From Bifidobacterium breve (GTDB taxonomy: Bacteria; Actinomycetota; Acidimicrobiia; Acidimicrobiales; Microtrichaceae): 64,000 nucleotides of DNA. Below are positions 38,974 through 47,272 of this stretch, piece after piece. Below the pieces are notes generated by a model. It saw nothing but the letters and a program-made list of their open reading frames with translations. It was not told the origin of the DNA and did no database searches. The stretch covers positions 1 to 64,000 of the forward strand of contig CAMDLX010000003.1 in assembly GCA_945901935.1 (NCBI GenBank), in the 5' to 3' direction. Numbering within the stretch: the stretch's first letter is position 1; the number at the start of each line of letters is the position of its first letter. Both the position numbers and the translations under genes were made by a program.

Positions 38974-39934
38974 CCATCTGCGGGTAGCGCTCACGGTTAG
39001 CGGGTGGAGGACCGAAAAAGAAAGGCGGAACCACTCCATCAGCTGCAGTCGGAAAGAGTTCTTCTCTGCGAGCCGCTACCGAGTCAAGGGTCCACGTCTT
39101 GTCGTCGGTGATCTCGACTAACGGTCGCCAGCCTTCTAGTAACTGGATCTGTCCACCCTGAACCTTGATGACTTGTCCCGATATTCCCTGTGCCAAGTCC
39201 GATGCCAGCCAGCAGGTCACTGCCGCCACGTTGTCGGGGCTGAATCGATCAAACCCAGACTCATCCGGCAACATGTAGTCGCCAGCAATTGCCTCGGTCA
39301 GGCGAGTTCGAGCGACCGGTGCAATGGCGTTCACTCTCACTCCCATGCGCTCGCATTCGCGAGCCATCACGATGGTGAGCGAGGCAATGGCAGCCTTGGC
39401 AGCGGCATAGTTGACCTGGCCTGCATTGCCATACAAACCAGATTCTGATGCCGTGTTGACGATTGCTGCTCCTACGGGCTCGCCCGTAGTTTTGCTGCGC
39501 TGTTTCCAATAGGCCGCCGCATGACGGGCCACGGAGAAGTGGCCCTTCAGATGCACAGCCATCACTGAATCCCAGTCCTCCTCGGACATGTTGAAGCTCA
39601 TCCGGTCACGAAGGATTCCGGCATTGTTGATAACCACATCAAGTCCACCGTAAGTCTGCACTGCTTGGTCGATCAGAGACTCAGCACCACTCCAGGACGA
39701 GATGTCATCAGTGTTTGCCGCGGCCGTGCCGCCGGCGGCAACAATCTCATTGACAACTACTTGCGCTGCTCCAACAACGGCAGCCTCGGAATCCGAAGCA
39801 CCATCAGCTGAACCACCTAGGTCATTGACGACCACCGATGCCCCCTCGCTAGCAAGCAGGAGTGCTTCCTCACGGCCAATTCCGCGTCCTGCGCCAGTGA
39901 CGACGGCTACCTTTCCCTCAAATAACGTGCCCAT
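38963..39934 (-). CDS. Short-chain dehydrogenase/reductase
   Basis: VAVVTGAGRGIGREEALLLASEGASVVVNDLGG; NNAGILRDRM; YAAAKAAI. Confidence 0.92.
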   Translation of the reverse strand: MGTLFEGKVAVVTGAGRGIGREEALLLASEGASVVVNDLGGSADGASDSEAAVVGAAQVVVNEIVAAGGTAAANTDDISSWSGAESLIDQAVQTYGGLDVVINNAGILRDRMSFNMSEEDWDSVMAVHLKGHFSVARHAAAYWKQRSKTTGEPVGAAIVNTASESGLYGNAGQVNYAAAKAAIASLTIVMARECERMGVRVNAIAPVARTRLTEAIAGDYMLPDESGFDRFSPDNVAAVTCWLASDLAQGISGQVIKVQGGQIQLLEGWRPLVEITDDKTWTLDSVAARREELFPTAADGVVPPFFFGPPPANRERYPQMDVG

Positions 39935-39978
39935 AGCTGCCCAGATCTCCCTATTTTATGCCTGCGAGCTTCCTCTAA

Positions 39979-39994
39979 CTGACGTCCATGTCAG
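39979..39994. promoter_or_regulatory. Operator site 9: CTGAC-gtccat-GTCAG
   Basis: Upstream of SDR/ACAD/ACAD (-) operon; identical N6 to site 2. Confidence 0.83.
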
Positions 39995-40092
39995 CATCGG
40001 GACTGTAGCGGTTCTCTGCGCCATAAGTCGGCTGTTCCGAAGCCGACTCGTGTGATGCCTGAGGTGGAGGAGGAGGGCGAAGGCGAGAAAGC

Positions 40093-40106
40093 TGACACAG
40101 GCGTCA
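40093..40106. promoter_or_regulatory. Operator site 10: TGAC-acaggc-GTCA
   Basis: Upstream of arylsulfatase gene. Confidence 0.7.
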
Positions 40107-40129
40107 CCTAACGCTCCGGACCGATAGCC

Positions 40130-42412
40130 TTGCTCAACGTGGACTCCGAACCGTTCGACGGCACGATCGGCCGATATTTCTGGGAATCAACTCCATCTTG
40201 GCCAGAGCCTGTTCGGCCCAACCCTGGTTCCCCGAACGTTCTCATTGTTCTGCTTGATGATGTTGGGTTTGCGCAGTTGGGTTGCTTTGGCTCCCAGATC
40301 GACACGCCCGTCATGGACGGCCTCGCTGCGAACGGTTTGCGGTACAGCAATTTTCATACAACAGGGCTGTGTTCACCCACTCGGTCTTGTGTGCTGACCG
40401 GAAGAAATCATCATTCAAATGGCATGGGTCGAATCACTGATCTGGCAACGGGTTTCCCTGGCTACTCAGGGCGCATTCCGCGGTCCAACGGCTTCTTGTC
40501 ACAGATCCTCGTGGAGCGCGGGTATGCAACTTTTGCCGTCGGTAAATGGCATCTCACCCCCGATGAAGACATGCACCTAGCAGCGGCAAGAACCTCTTGG
40601 CCGCTCGGCCGCGGGTTTGAACGGTTCTACGGATTTCACGGAGGCGAAACCCATCAGTTCGCCCCTTGGCTTGTGCACGATAACCACTTTGTAGAGCAGC
40701 CTCGCTCAATCAAAGAGGGGTACCACCTCACAGAAGACTTGGTGGATCATGCCATTGAGGATGTCTTCGACCTGCGCGCAGTCGATGCCGACAAACCCTT
40801 CTTTTTGTACCTCGCAACGGGTGCCTGCCACTCCCCCCATCACGCCCCGCAAACCTGGTTGGATCACTATCGCGGCCGATTCGATCACGGGTGGGATGTT
40901 GAACGCGAGCAGACTGTGCAACGGCAGCGCGAGTTAGGAGTCATCCCCGCTCACACAGAACTCTCTCCTCGGCCGGACTGGGTTCCTGCCTGGGATTCGC
41001 TCGAAAATACTGAGCAGCAGTTGTACGCAAGATTTATGGAAGCTTTCGGGGCATACCTGTCCCACACCGACGCTCAGATCGGCCGCCTGCTTGAAGCCCT
41101 TGAGGAAACAGGTGATCTAGACAACACCGTGGTGCTGCTCTTATCGGACAACGGGGCATCCTCCGAGGGTGGACCGAACGGCTCAGTCAATGACGCCCGT
41201 CCGTGGAATCTGGTTGGGAGACCACTAGATGAGGCACTTGAGCGGATCGACGAGATAGGCGGGCCACGGCTTCACAACAACTATCCGTGGGGTTGGACCG
41301 TGGCCGGCAACACCCCGTTTCGAAGGTGGAAACGAGAGGTGCACGAGGGCGGAGTTGCAGACCCGCTGATTGTGTCCTGGCCAGCCGGTCTGGCCTCGGT
41401 GGGCGAAGTACGTACTCAATACACCCATGCCATTGATCTGGTTCCGACCTTGCTCGAACTACTCGATATCGACCCGCCCGAGGCACTTAGCGGAGTTACG
41501 CAAACCGCAATGGCGGGGAGCAGCTTTGCGCACACGCTTGTCGATCCCGAAGCCCCAAGTAATCGGCACACGCAATACTTCGAGATGTTTGGCTGCCAAG
41601 CGCTCTATCAGGATGGATGGAAAGCAGTTTCCTTTCACCCGATCCACACGGCCGAGCCCGGTTTAGATCACGTCAGCTGGGAGCTCTACGACCTGGTCAA
41701 CGACCCCGCCGAATGCAACGATCTGAGTGATCAGGACCCAGTACGTCTTGCCCGCATGATCGAGAAATGGTGGGAAGAAGCCGAGAAGTATCAGGTGCTG
41801 CCGCTCGATAATCGACCGTTCTCGGAATTCACCTTGGGCCGGCCGCTCGGGCCAGCAGCACACCGCAGCTTGGCAACCTACTGGCCGGGTACCGGCATGG
41901 TCCCCGAAGAAGCTGTGCCGCCGCTCTTCAACCGGTCACATGCCTTGCGCGCCGACGTAGAGATTCCTGAGTCAGGCTGCGAAGGCGTCTTGTTGTCCCT
42001 TGGCAATCTGCAAGGCGGGTTTAGCTTCTTTGTTCAACAGAATCGCCTTGTGTACGTGCACAATCTGGTCGGCAAGCAGTGGGTGCGCATTGAGGCCGAG
42101 ACGGAACTTCTTCCGGGGGAGCAGTGCCTTGAGGCTCGGTTTACTCTCACCGGGTTACACCAAGGGCAGCTGCAGCTTTTCTCGGATGACCGCTTGCTCG
42201 GCACTGGGCAGATCGATCGCTTTACGCCTATGCGCTGGAACCTCACCGGAGCAGGGTTGCACTGCGGAGCCGACCCTGGGCTTCCCGTCTGTGATGACTA
42301 CGAGTCCCCGTTTGCGTTCACAGCCACACTGCACCGTGTGGCGCTCGAAGTGTTCGGTGACGCAACCCTCGACCAAAAAGCCCAAGCAGAGGTCGCTGTC
42401 ATCCGCCAATAA
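40130..42412 (+). CDS. Type I arylsulfatase, Cys-type formylglycine motif, no evident signal peptide
   Basis: PNVLIVLLDDVGFAQLGCFGS; CSPTRSCVLTGRNHH (CxPxR); VGKWHLTP; TTG start assumed. Confidence 0.9.
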   Translation: MLNVDSEPFDGTIGRYFWESTPSWPEPVRPNPGSPNVLIVLLDDVGFAQLGCFGSQIDTPVMDGLAANGLRYSNFHTTGLCSPTRSCVLTGRNHHSNGMGRITDLATGFPGYSGRIPRSNGFLSQILVERGYATFAVGKWHLTPDEDMHLAAARTSWPLGRGFERFYGFHGGETHQFAPWLVHDNHFVEQPRSIKEGYHLTEDLVDHAIEDVFDLRAVDADKPFFLYLATGACHSPHHAPQTWLDHYRGRFDHGWDVEREQTVQRQRELGVIPAHTELSPRPDWVPAWDSLENTEQQLYARFMEAFGAYLSHTDAQIGRLLEALEETGDLDNTVVLLLSDNGASSEGGPNGSVNDARPWNLVGRPLDEALERIDEIGGPRLHNNYPWGWTVAGNTPFRRWKREVHEGGVADPLIVSWPAGLASVGEVRTQYTHAIDLVPTLLELLDIDPPEALSGVTQTAMAGSSFAHTLVDPEAPSNRHTQYFEMFGCQALYQDGWKAVSFHPIHTAEPGLDHVSWELYDLVNDPAECNDLSDQDPVRLARMIEKWWEEAEKYQVLPLDNRPFSEFTLGRPLGPAAHRSLATYWPGTGMVPEEAVPPLFNRSHALRADVEIPESGCEGVLLSLGNLQGGFSFFVQQNRLVYVHNLVGKQWVRIEAETELLPGEQCLEARFTLTGLHQGQLQLFSDDRLLGTGQIDRFTPMRWNLTGAGLHCGADPGLPVCDDYESPFAFTATLHRVALEVFGDATLDQKAQAEVAVIRQ

Positions 42413-42428
42413 ATGCCCCGCCTGTTGG

Positions 42429-44132
42429 TTAGGAGGTGAGCAAGAATGAGGCGGCAAGCGGGCCGCCGCCGGCAGCAGCAATACCAACTTGCGGAGTTCC
42501 ACCCGAGGGAAGGGTGCACTGACGTTCACCGGCCTCACCCCACAGCTGCAAGCAAGCCTCATGCAGGAATCCAAACCCATGCAGGCGGCCAGCAGAAAGT
42601 TGGCCTCCGTGAGTATTCAGGGCAACTCCCCCAGAGCGACCAGCTGCTTCACGAGCGATGCGCTCACCGCCGTCGACAAAAGGACCGCCCTCACCTTTGC
42701 CGCAGAACCCCAGCGCCTCGAGCCAGCACAACGCAATAAAGCTGAACCCGTCATAGAGCTCTGCAACATCAACATCTCCGGGCTTCAGATCGGTGCGTTC
42801 CCACATCATCGCCGAGGCATCACGCAGTGCCATTGTGGTCAGATCATCGAACTGGTCCCAGCTCGGGCGACCCCGCAGGGCGGTTCCCATCGCCTCGATC
42901 TTGATGGGTGCCTTACGTAAGTCATCTGCGGAATCACTCCGGGACACGATGAAGGCCGTGGACCCATCAGCTGGAACGTCGCAGTCATACAGGCACAGGG
43001 GATCAGAGATCATGCGAACATCCAGGTAATCCTGAAGCGACATGGGGCTGCGGTAGATCGCCTGGGGATTTACCTGCGCGTTTCGCCTGGAGTTCAGTGC
43101 AATCCAAGCCAGCTGTTCTCTGGTTGTTCCAAACTCACAGAAGTGACGATTGGCCATCATGCCAATCCAATTTGCAGCCGAGGGCGCACCGAACGGCAGC
43201 GTCCATTGCATAAAGCTGTCAGCTCGATACCCGCCACCACCGCCACCGCCCATCGTGACCGAGGACCGACTCCGATCGCCTTGAGCCGAGGCCTCCCAGA
43301 CAGTTCGGAAACACAGCACATGCGAACACAGTCCGGTTGCAACCGCGGCCACAGCGTTTGCCACTGCACCGAGTTGGCCAGGCAGTTCAAGGCCACCGGA
43401 AAACCAATTCAGCTCAAGACGTAGTGCGTCTTGAAGTTCTGTTATACCCACACCCGAAAACCCTGGAGGGACATTCATGTTGCCGGGGTAGGTAGCAAGA
43501 CCATCTATTTGTGAACGGTCCAGCCCCGCGTCTTCAATCGCTCGGAGGGCCGCCTCAATGGTGAGGTCCAGAGGCTGCCGGTAGATTCTGCGCCCGATCT
43601 GCGACTGGCCGATGCCAGAAATGACTGCCTGCCGCTCGCCAATATGCGACCAAGTTCTTGGTTCTGGTGCAACAAAAGCAACAGCGGCTGAGTCAGTCGA
43701 ATTTGCAGTCAGATCCTGTTCGAAAAAGGGAAGCCAGACGGCATCTTCGCCATCTCCGTACTTCTCGAACAACACCTTGACTGCCTGACCAATCGCAACA
43801 TCTTCAGGGTCGGTTCCGACCAGATTGGTGGTCAGTCTCAACCCTGGCTGATCTGCCAATTCGATAATCGCAACCACGTAAGGCGGATCCAAATCCGGGT
43901 ACCACAGCTGCCGGTTGATCGTGAACGCATGGACAACTCCCCGACCCGAGGACACCTGAGGTGCAACTTCGGTACTGAGGCATGCTGGGCAGATGGGGGC
44001 TGGCGGGTGAATCCATTCACCACACGGGGCGCACTGCAAAAAGCACAGCTCTTCACGCTCTCCCCCGGTCCAGAAATGCTGATTCTCTTCAGTCACTCGT
44101 GGAAGTACCCGGAAGGGCTGAGGCGTGCTCAT
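42429..44132 (-). CDS. Fusion of N-terminal DUF35 OB/Zn-ribbon with thiolase-fold lipid-transfer-like domain
   Basis: N-terminal FLQCAPCGEWIHPPAPICPAC Zn ribbon; C-terminal QAVISGIGQSQIGRR ... LYDGFSFIALCWLEALGFCGKGEGGPFV. Confidence 0.85.
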   Translation of the reverse strand: MSTPQPFRVLPRVTEENQHFWTGGEREELCFLQCAPCGEWIHPPAPICPACLSTEVAPQVSSGRGVVHAFTINRQLWYPDLDPPYVVAIIELADQPGLRLTTNLVGTDPEDVAIGQAVKVLFEKYGDGEDAVWLPFFEQDLTANSTDSAAVAFVAPEPRTWSHIGERQAVISGIGQSQIGRRIYRQPLDLTIEAALRAIEDAGLDRSQIDGLATYPGNMNVPPGFSGVGITELQDALRLELNWFSGGLELPGQLGAVANAVAAVATGLCSHVLCFRTVWEASAQGDRSRSSVTMGGGGGGGYRADSFMQWTLPFGAPSAANWIGMMANRHFCEFGTTREQLAWIALNSRRNAQVNPQAIYRSPMSLQDYLDVRMISDPLCLYDCDVPADGSTAFIVSRSDSADDLRKAPIKIEAMGTALRGRPSWDQFDDLTTMALRDASAMMWERTDLKPGDVDVAELYDGFSFIALCWLEALGFCGKGEGGPFVDGGERIAREAAGRSGGVALNTHGGQLSAGRLHGFGFLHEACLQLWGEAGERQCTLPSGGTPQVGIAAAGGGPLAASFLLTS

Positions 44133-44133
44133 T

Positions 44134-44502
44134 TCACTCCTCGGAAATCGCTTGCCGGCCCTCTTCGAACCCCTCTTGCGCAAAGGGCAACATTTCTCGT
44201 GCCGGTACCAGCCCAAAGCTCGGTTGGGTCAGCACCATCGTGCCGAGTACTTCTTGCCAGGTTGCTCCGAACTCTGCTGCCAGCATCGCGTGCCGGCGAA
44301 CCGCTGGCCCATGACGCAAAATCACTGTGCAAGCCAAGCGAATGAGTTCGTGGGTCTTGCGATCGATCCCTGGCAAGCCGTCCAGAGCCGAGAGATAGCC
44401 CGACAACCCTTCTGCAAGCGCCGGGAACGCTTCTTGCATAGAGCCGAGTTCGTCTCGAAACTCGCCCTGGTTGTCTGCTTGAGCGTTGGGTTGACCAGCC
44501 AT
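44134..44502 (-). CDS. Carboxymuconolactone decarboxylase/AhpD-like family protein
   Basis: GIDRKTHELIRLACTVILRHGPAVRRHAMLAAEFGATWQEVLGTMVL; start MAGQPNA at 44502 favoured over upstream Met codons in the repeat. Confidence 0.75.
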   Translation of the reverse strand: MAGQPNAQADNQGEFRDELGSMQEAFPALAEGLSGYLSALDGLPGIDRKTHELIRLACTVILRHGPAVRRHAMLAAEFGATWQEVLGTMVLTQPSFGLVPAREMLPFAQEGFEEGRQAISEE

Positions 44503-44556
44503 GACCTTCTCCATTTTGAAAGTGAGCTCCATCTGGAACGTGAGCTCCATCTTGAA
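44503..44556. repeat. 3 x 18-bp imperfect tandem repeat upstream of the AhpD-like gene
   Basis: gaccttctccattttgaa / agtgagctccatctggaa / cgtgagctccatcttgaa. Confidence 0.85.
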
Positions 44557-44571
44557 CTTGAGTTTCCAGCA

Positions 44572-45480
44572 TCAGTCGCGGGCCTGATCTTGGCTGAGAC
44601 CTTTCGGCATCACCATCCCCACAGGCTGCAGGTGCTGTCCCAGCATCGTATCGAACTGCTCCACTACGCCGGGTACGTCCCAGCCTCCGTCACGATGCAT
44701 CCAAGCTATTTGCTTCGGATGCTGAAAGATCGTGTAGCTAAAGTCGGTGCGCCCGAAGATCTGTCCGTTCACGTGTCCCGCCTGCTCAGAAGCAAGAAAT
44801 GCGATGAGTGGAGCATTGAGCGAAGGGTCCAAGGTCGCCGGCATCTCTGCGACCGCATCCGCATCGGAAAGGTCCGCAGTCATTCGAGTAACACCGGCGG
44901 GTGCGAGGGCGTTTACGGTGATCCCCGACTTTGCAAGCTCGAGTGCCCACACAAACGTCATCCCCATAATCCCCGCCTTAGCGGCCCCGTAGTTAGTTTG
45001 GCCAAAGTTGCCCCTCAGTCCAGCAGATGAGGTGATGTTCAAGATGCGCCCGTACCCCGCCTCTTTCATGATCGGAGCAGCGTGGCGCGTCAGGTTGAAC
45101 GTGCCTTTCAGATGCGTTCCAATCACTGCATCAAAATCCTCTTCTTGCATTTTGACCAGTGTTCGATCTCGAACGATCCCAGCGTTGTTGACCAAGATGT
45201 CGATCCGCCCAAACTGCTCGATGGCCGTGTTCACAATTCGACCAGCCGCCTCGAAATCTGCCACTGACTCATACGCAGCTACTGCCCTGCCGCCCGCTGC
45301 TTCTATCTCGGCCACCACCTGCCCAGCCGGGTCGTCCTCGGTGGAGTCTCCTCGCAGAGTGACCCCAAGGTCATTGACGACTACTGCAGCACCTTCGCTC
45401 GCCAAGGCAAGCGCGAACTCGCGCCCGAGCCCTCGTCCCGACCCAGTCACCACTGCTACTCGGTCCTGTAAAATCCCCAT
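44572..45480 (-). CDS. Short-chain dehydrogenase/reductase
   Basis: MGILQDRVAVVTGSGRGLGREFALALASEGAAVVVNDLG; NNAGIVRDRTLVKM; NYGAAKAGIMGMT. Confidence 0.92.
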   Translation of the reverse strand: MGILQDRVAVVTGSGRGLGREFALALASEGAAVVVNDLGVTLRGDSTEDDPAGQVVAEIEAAGGRAVAAYESVADFEAAGRIVNTAIEQFGRIDILVNNAGIVRDRTLVKMQEEDFDAVIGTHLKGTFNLTRHAAPIMKEAGYGRILNITSSAGLRGNFGQTNYGAAKAGIMGMTFVWALELAKSGITVNALAPAGVTRMTADLSDADAVAEMPATLDPSLNAPLIAFLASEQAGHVNGQIFGRTDFSYTIFQHPKQIAWMHRDGGWDVPGVVEQFDTMLGQHLQPVGMVMPKGLSQDQARD

Positions 45481-45543
45481 GCTTGAATCCTTCCCGGCGG
45501 GCGTGAACACCCGTGGCCGCATCGTAGTCACCTGCGGCGAGCT

Positions 45544-45565
45544 AAACTGACGCAAGCGTCAGTTT
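45544..45565. promoter_or_regulatory. Operator site 11: AAACTGACGC-aa-GCGTCAGTTT
   Basis: 10-bp perfect arms, divergent region between SDR (-) and MaoC-like (+). Confidence 0.88.
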
Positions 45566-45595
45566 GTTGGCGTTTCACACTGACTAGGGGGATTC

Positions 45596-46045
45596 GTGGC
45601 GCTCACGGAATTGATCGGGACTGATCTAGGCACCCAAACCATCCGCATAGAACAGGGCCCCGTTCGGGCCTTTGCTTCGGCGGTGAAGGACGACCCCGAT
45701 AGATACACCGGTGAACAAGCAAACACACCACCAACATGGCCATTCGTGATGAGCTACTGGGGCTCATCCGGGACCGGTGGGGCGGCCGGATTACCAATGG
45801 ACAAACTGCGTGGGCCGGGGCGCATGATCCTTCACGGCGAGCAAGAGTTTGAGTACAGCCGCTCACCACTCGTTGGGGAGACGCTCACTGGCACTGGCAG
45901 CATTTCGGATGTGTACGAGCGCGAAACAGGCTCCGCCGTCATGGAGTTCTACGTGCGAGAGATGAACTGGCGTGATGAATCGGGCAGCCCTGTGGTGACA
46001 GAGCGGTTCACCCTGATCGTGCGCCGCAAGAAAGAGACGGCCTAG
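45596..46045 (+). CDS. MaoC-like / N-terminal dehydratase-domain protein
   Basis: GPVRAFASAVKDDPDRYTGEQANTPPTWPFVMSYWG; LHGEQEFEYSRSPLVGETLTGTG. Confidence 0.8.
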   Translation: MALTELIGTDLGTQTIRIEQGPVRAFASAVKDDPDRYTGEQANTPPTWPFVMSYWGSSGTGGAAGLPMDKLRGPGRMILHGEQEFEYSRSPLVGETLTGTGSISDVYERETGSAVMEFYVREMNWRDESGSPVVTERFTLIVRRKKETA

Positions 46046-46048
46046 ACC

Positions 46049-47272
46049 ATGGCCGGAGCGGTTGGTCACGATCCCTATGAAGAGACCGAGGACCAACTCG
46101 CTCTTCGAGAGCTGGCTCGCAGCGTAGCGATTCGTGTCGTTGAACCAAGCGCCGCACAAGGCGATCAGACTGGCGAACCACCGCTCGCAGCCGCTCAGGC
46201 CATGGCTCAGGCGGATCTCTTGCGGGTCACGATCGGTGAGGAGTGGGGCGGGTTTGGCTACGGGGACGTCGAAGCTTCAATCGTTCTTGAAGAGATTGCT
46301 CGAGCAGATGTCTCAACTGCAATCTGGTGTCAGCTCACCTTCAACGGCCCGCCACGAGGTATCGAACATCTTGGACCTCCCGCAATGAAAGAGCGTTGGC
46401 TTCCCGCGGTTGCTTCCGGCGAGGCATTGCTTTCTATCGGTATTACCGAACCCGACGCTGGGTCAGCAGTGCAAGACATGCGCACCTCTCTCACCGACAC
46501 GGGCAACGGGACTTACCTTCTGAACGGCTACAAGAACTACTCGACTCTGGGTCACGCGGCCCACGGAATCCTGGTCTGGTGTCGTTGGCCCGGTGGCTCT
46601 GGAGCCCGCGGTATCGGTGCAGTACTCATCGAGATGGACCGGCCCGGGGTGGCACTCACTGGGGTACATCACTCCATGGGAGTGCATGCCGCAACCGAGG
46701 CAGAGATTGCATTCGAGGATGTCCAGATTGCAGCAGATGATGTTCTGATCGCTGGGCAGCCTGAGGACACATCTGCATTCAAACTCCTCCTCTCGCATCT
46801 CAATCACGAACGCTGCGGAAATGCATCCATGTGTATCGGCGCGGCTCAGGGTTCTTTGGAATACGCCACGCGTTACCTGAATGAACGAGTGATTGGCGGA
46901 CGGGCATTAGCTGATCTTCAAGGCCTTCAGTGGAAGCTGGCCGAGATGGCCATCGAGCTTGACGGAGCCCGCCTGCTGCTACGTCGCGCTGTTCACTTGG
47001 CGGGAGCTGGCGGAACGCCCCCGGCAATGGAAACAGCCATGGCAAAAACCGCAGCGAACAGAGCAGCAAAGCACGTGTGCGACGAGGCCATCCAACTGCT
47101 CGGGGGCTACGGATACAGCCGCGAATACCCCGTGGAGCGCGTGTATCGAGATATCCGCGGCTTATGCATTGGGGCAGGCACCATCGAGGCGCAGTTGAAT
47201 TACATCGGCAGTAACGTGGCTCGCGGTCGCACCTCAAACTCACCCGGCTGGATTCCCCAGAACTTCACATGA
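46049..47272 (+). CDS. Acyl-CoA dehydrogenase
   Basis: SIGITEPDAGSAVQDMRT; LLGGYGYSREYPVERVYRDIRGLCIGAGTIEAQLNYI. Confidence 0.9.
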   Translation: MAGAVGHDPYEETEDQLALRELARSVAIRVVEPSAAQGDQTGEPPLAAAQAMAQADLLRVTIGEEWGGFGYGDVEASIVLEEIARADVSTAIWCQLTFNGPPRGIEHLGPPAMKERWLPAVASGEALLSIGITEPDAGSAVQDMRTSLTDTGNGTYLLNGYKNYSTLGHAAHGILVWCRWPGGSGARGIGAVLIEMDRPGVALTGVHHSMGVHAATEAEIAFEDVQIAADDVLIAGQPEDTSAFKLLLSHLNHERCGNASMCIGAAQGSLEYATRYLNERVIGGRALADLQGLQWKLAEMAIELDGARLLLRRAVHLAGAGGTPPAMETAMAKTAANRAAKHVCDEAIQLLGGYGYSREYPVERVYRDIRGLCIGAGTIEAQLNYIGSNVARGRTSNSPGWIPQNFT

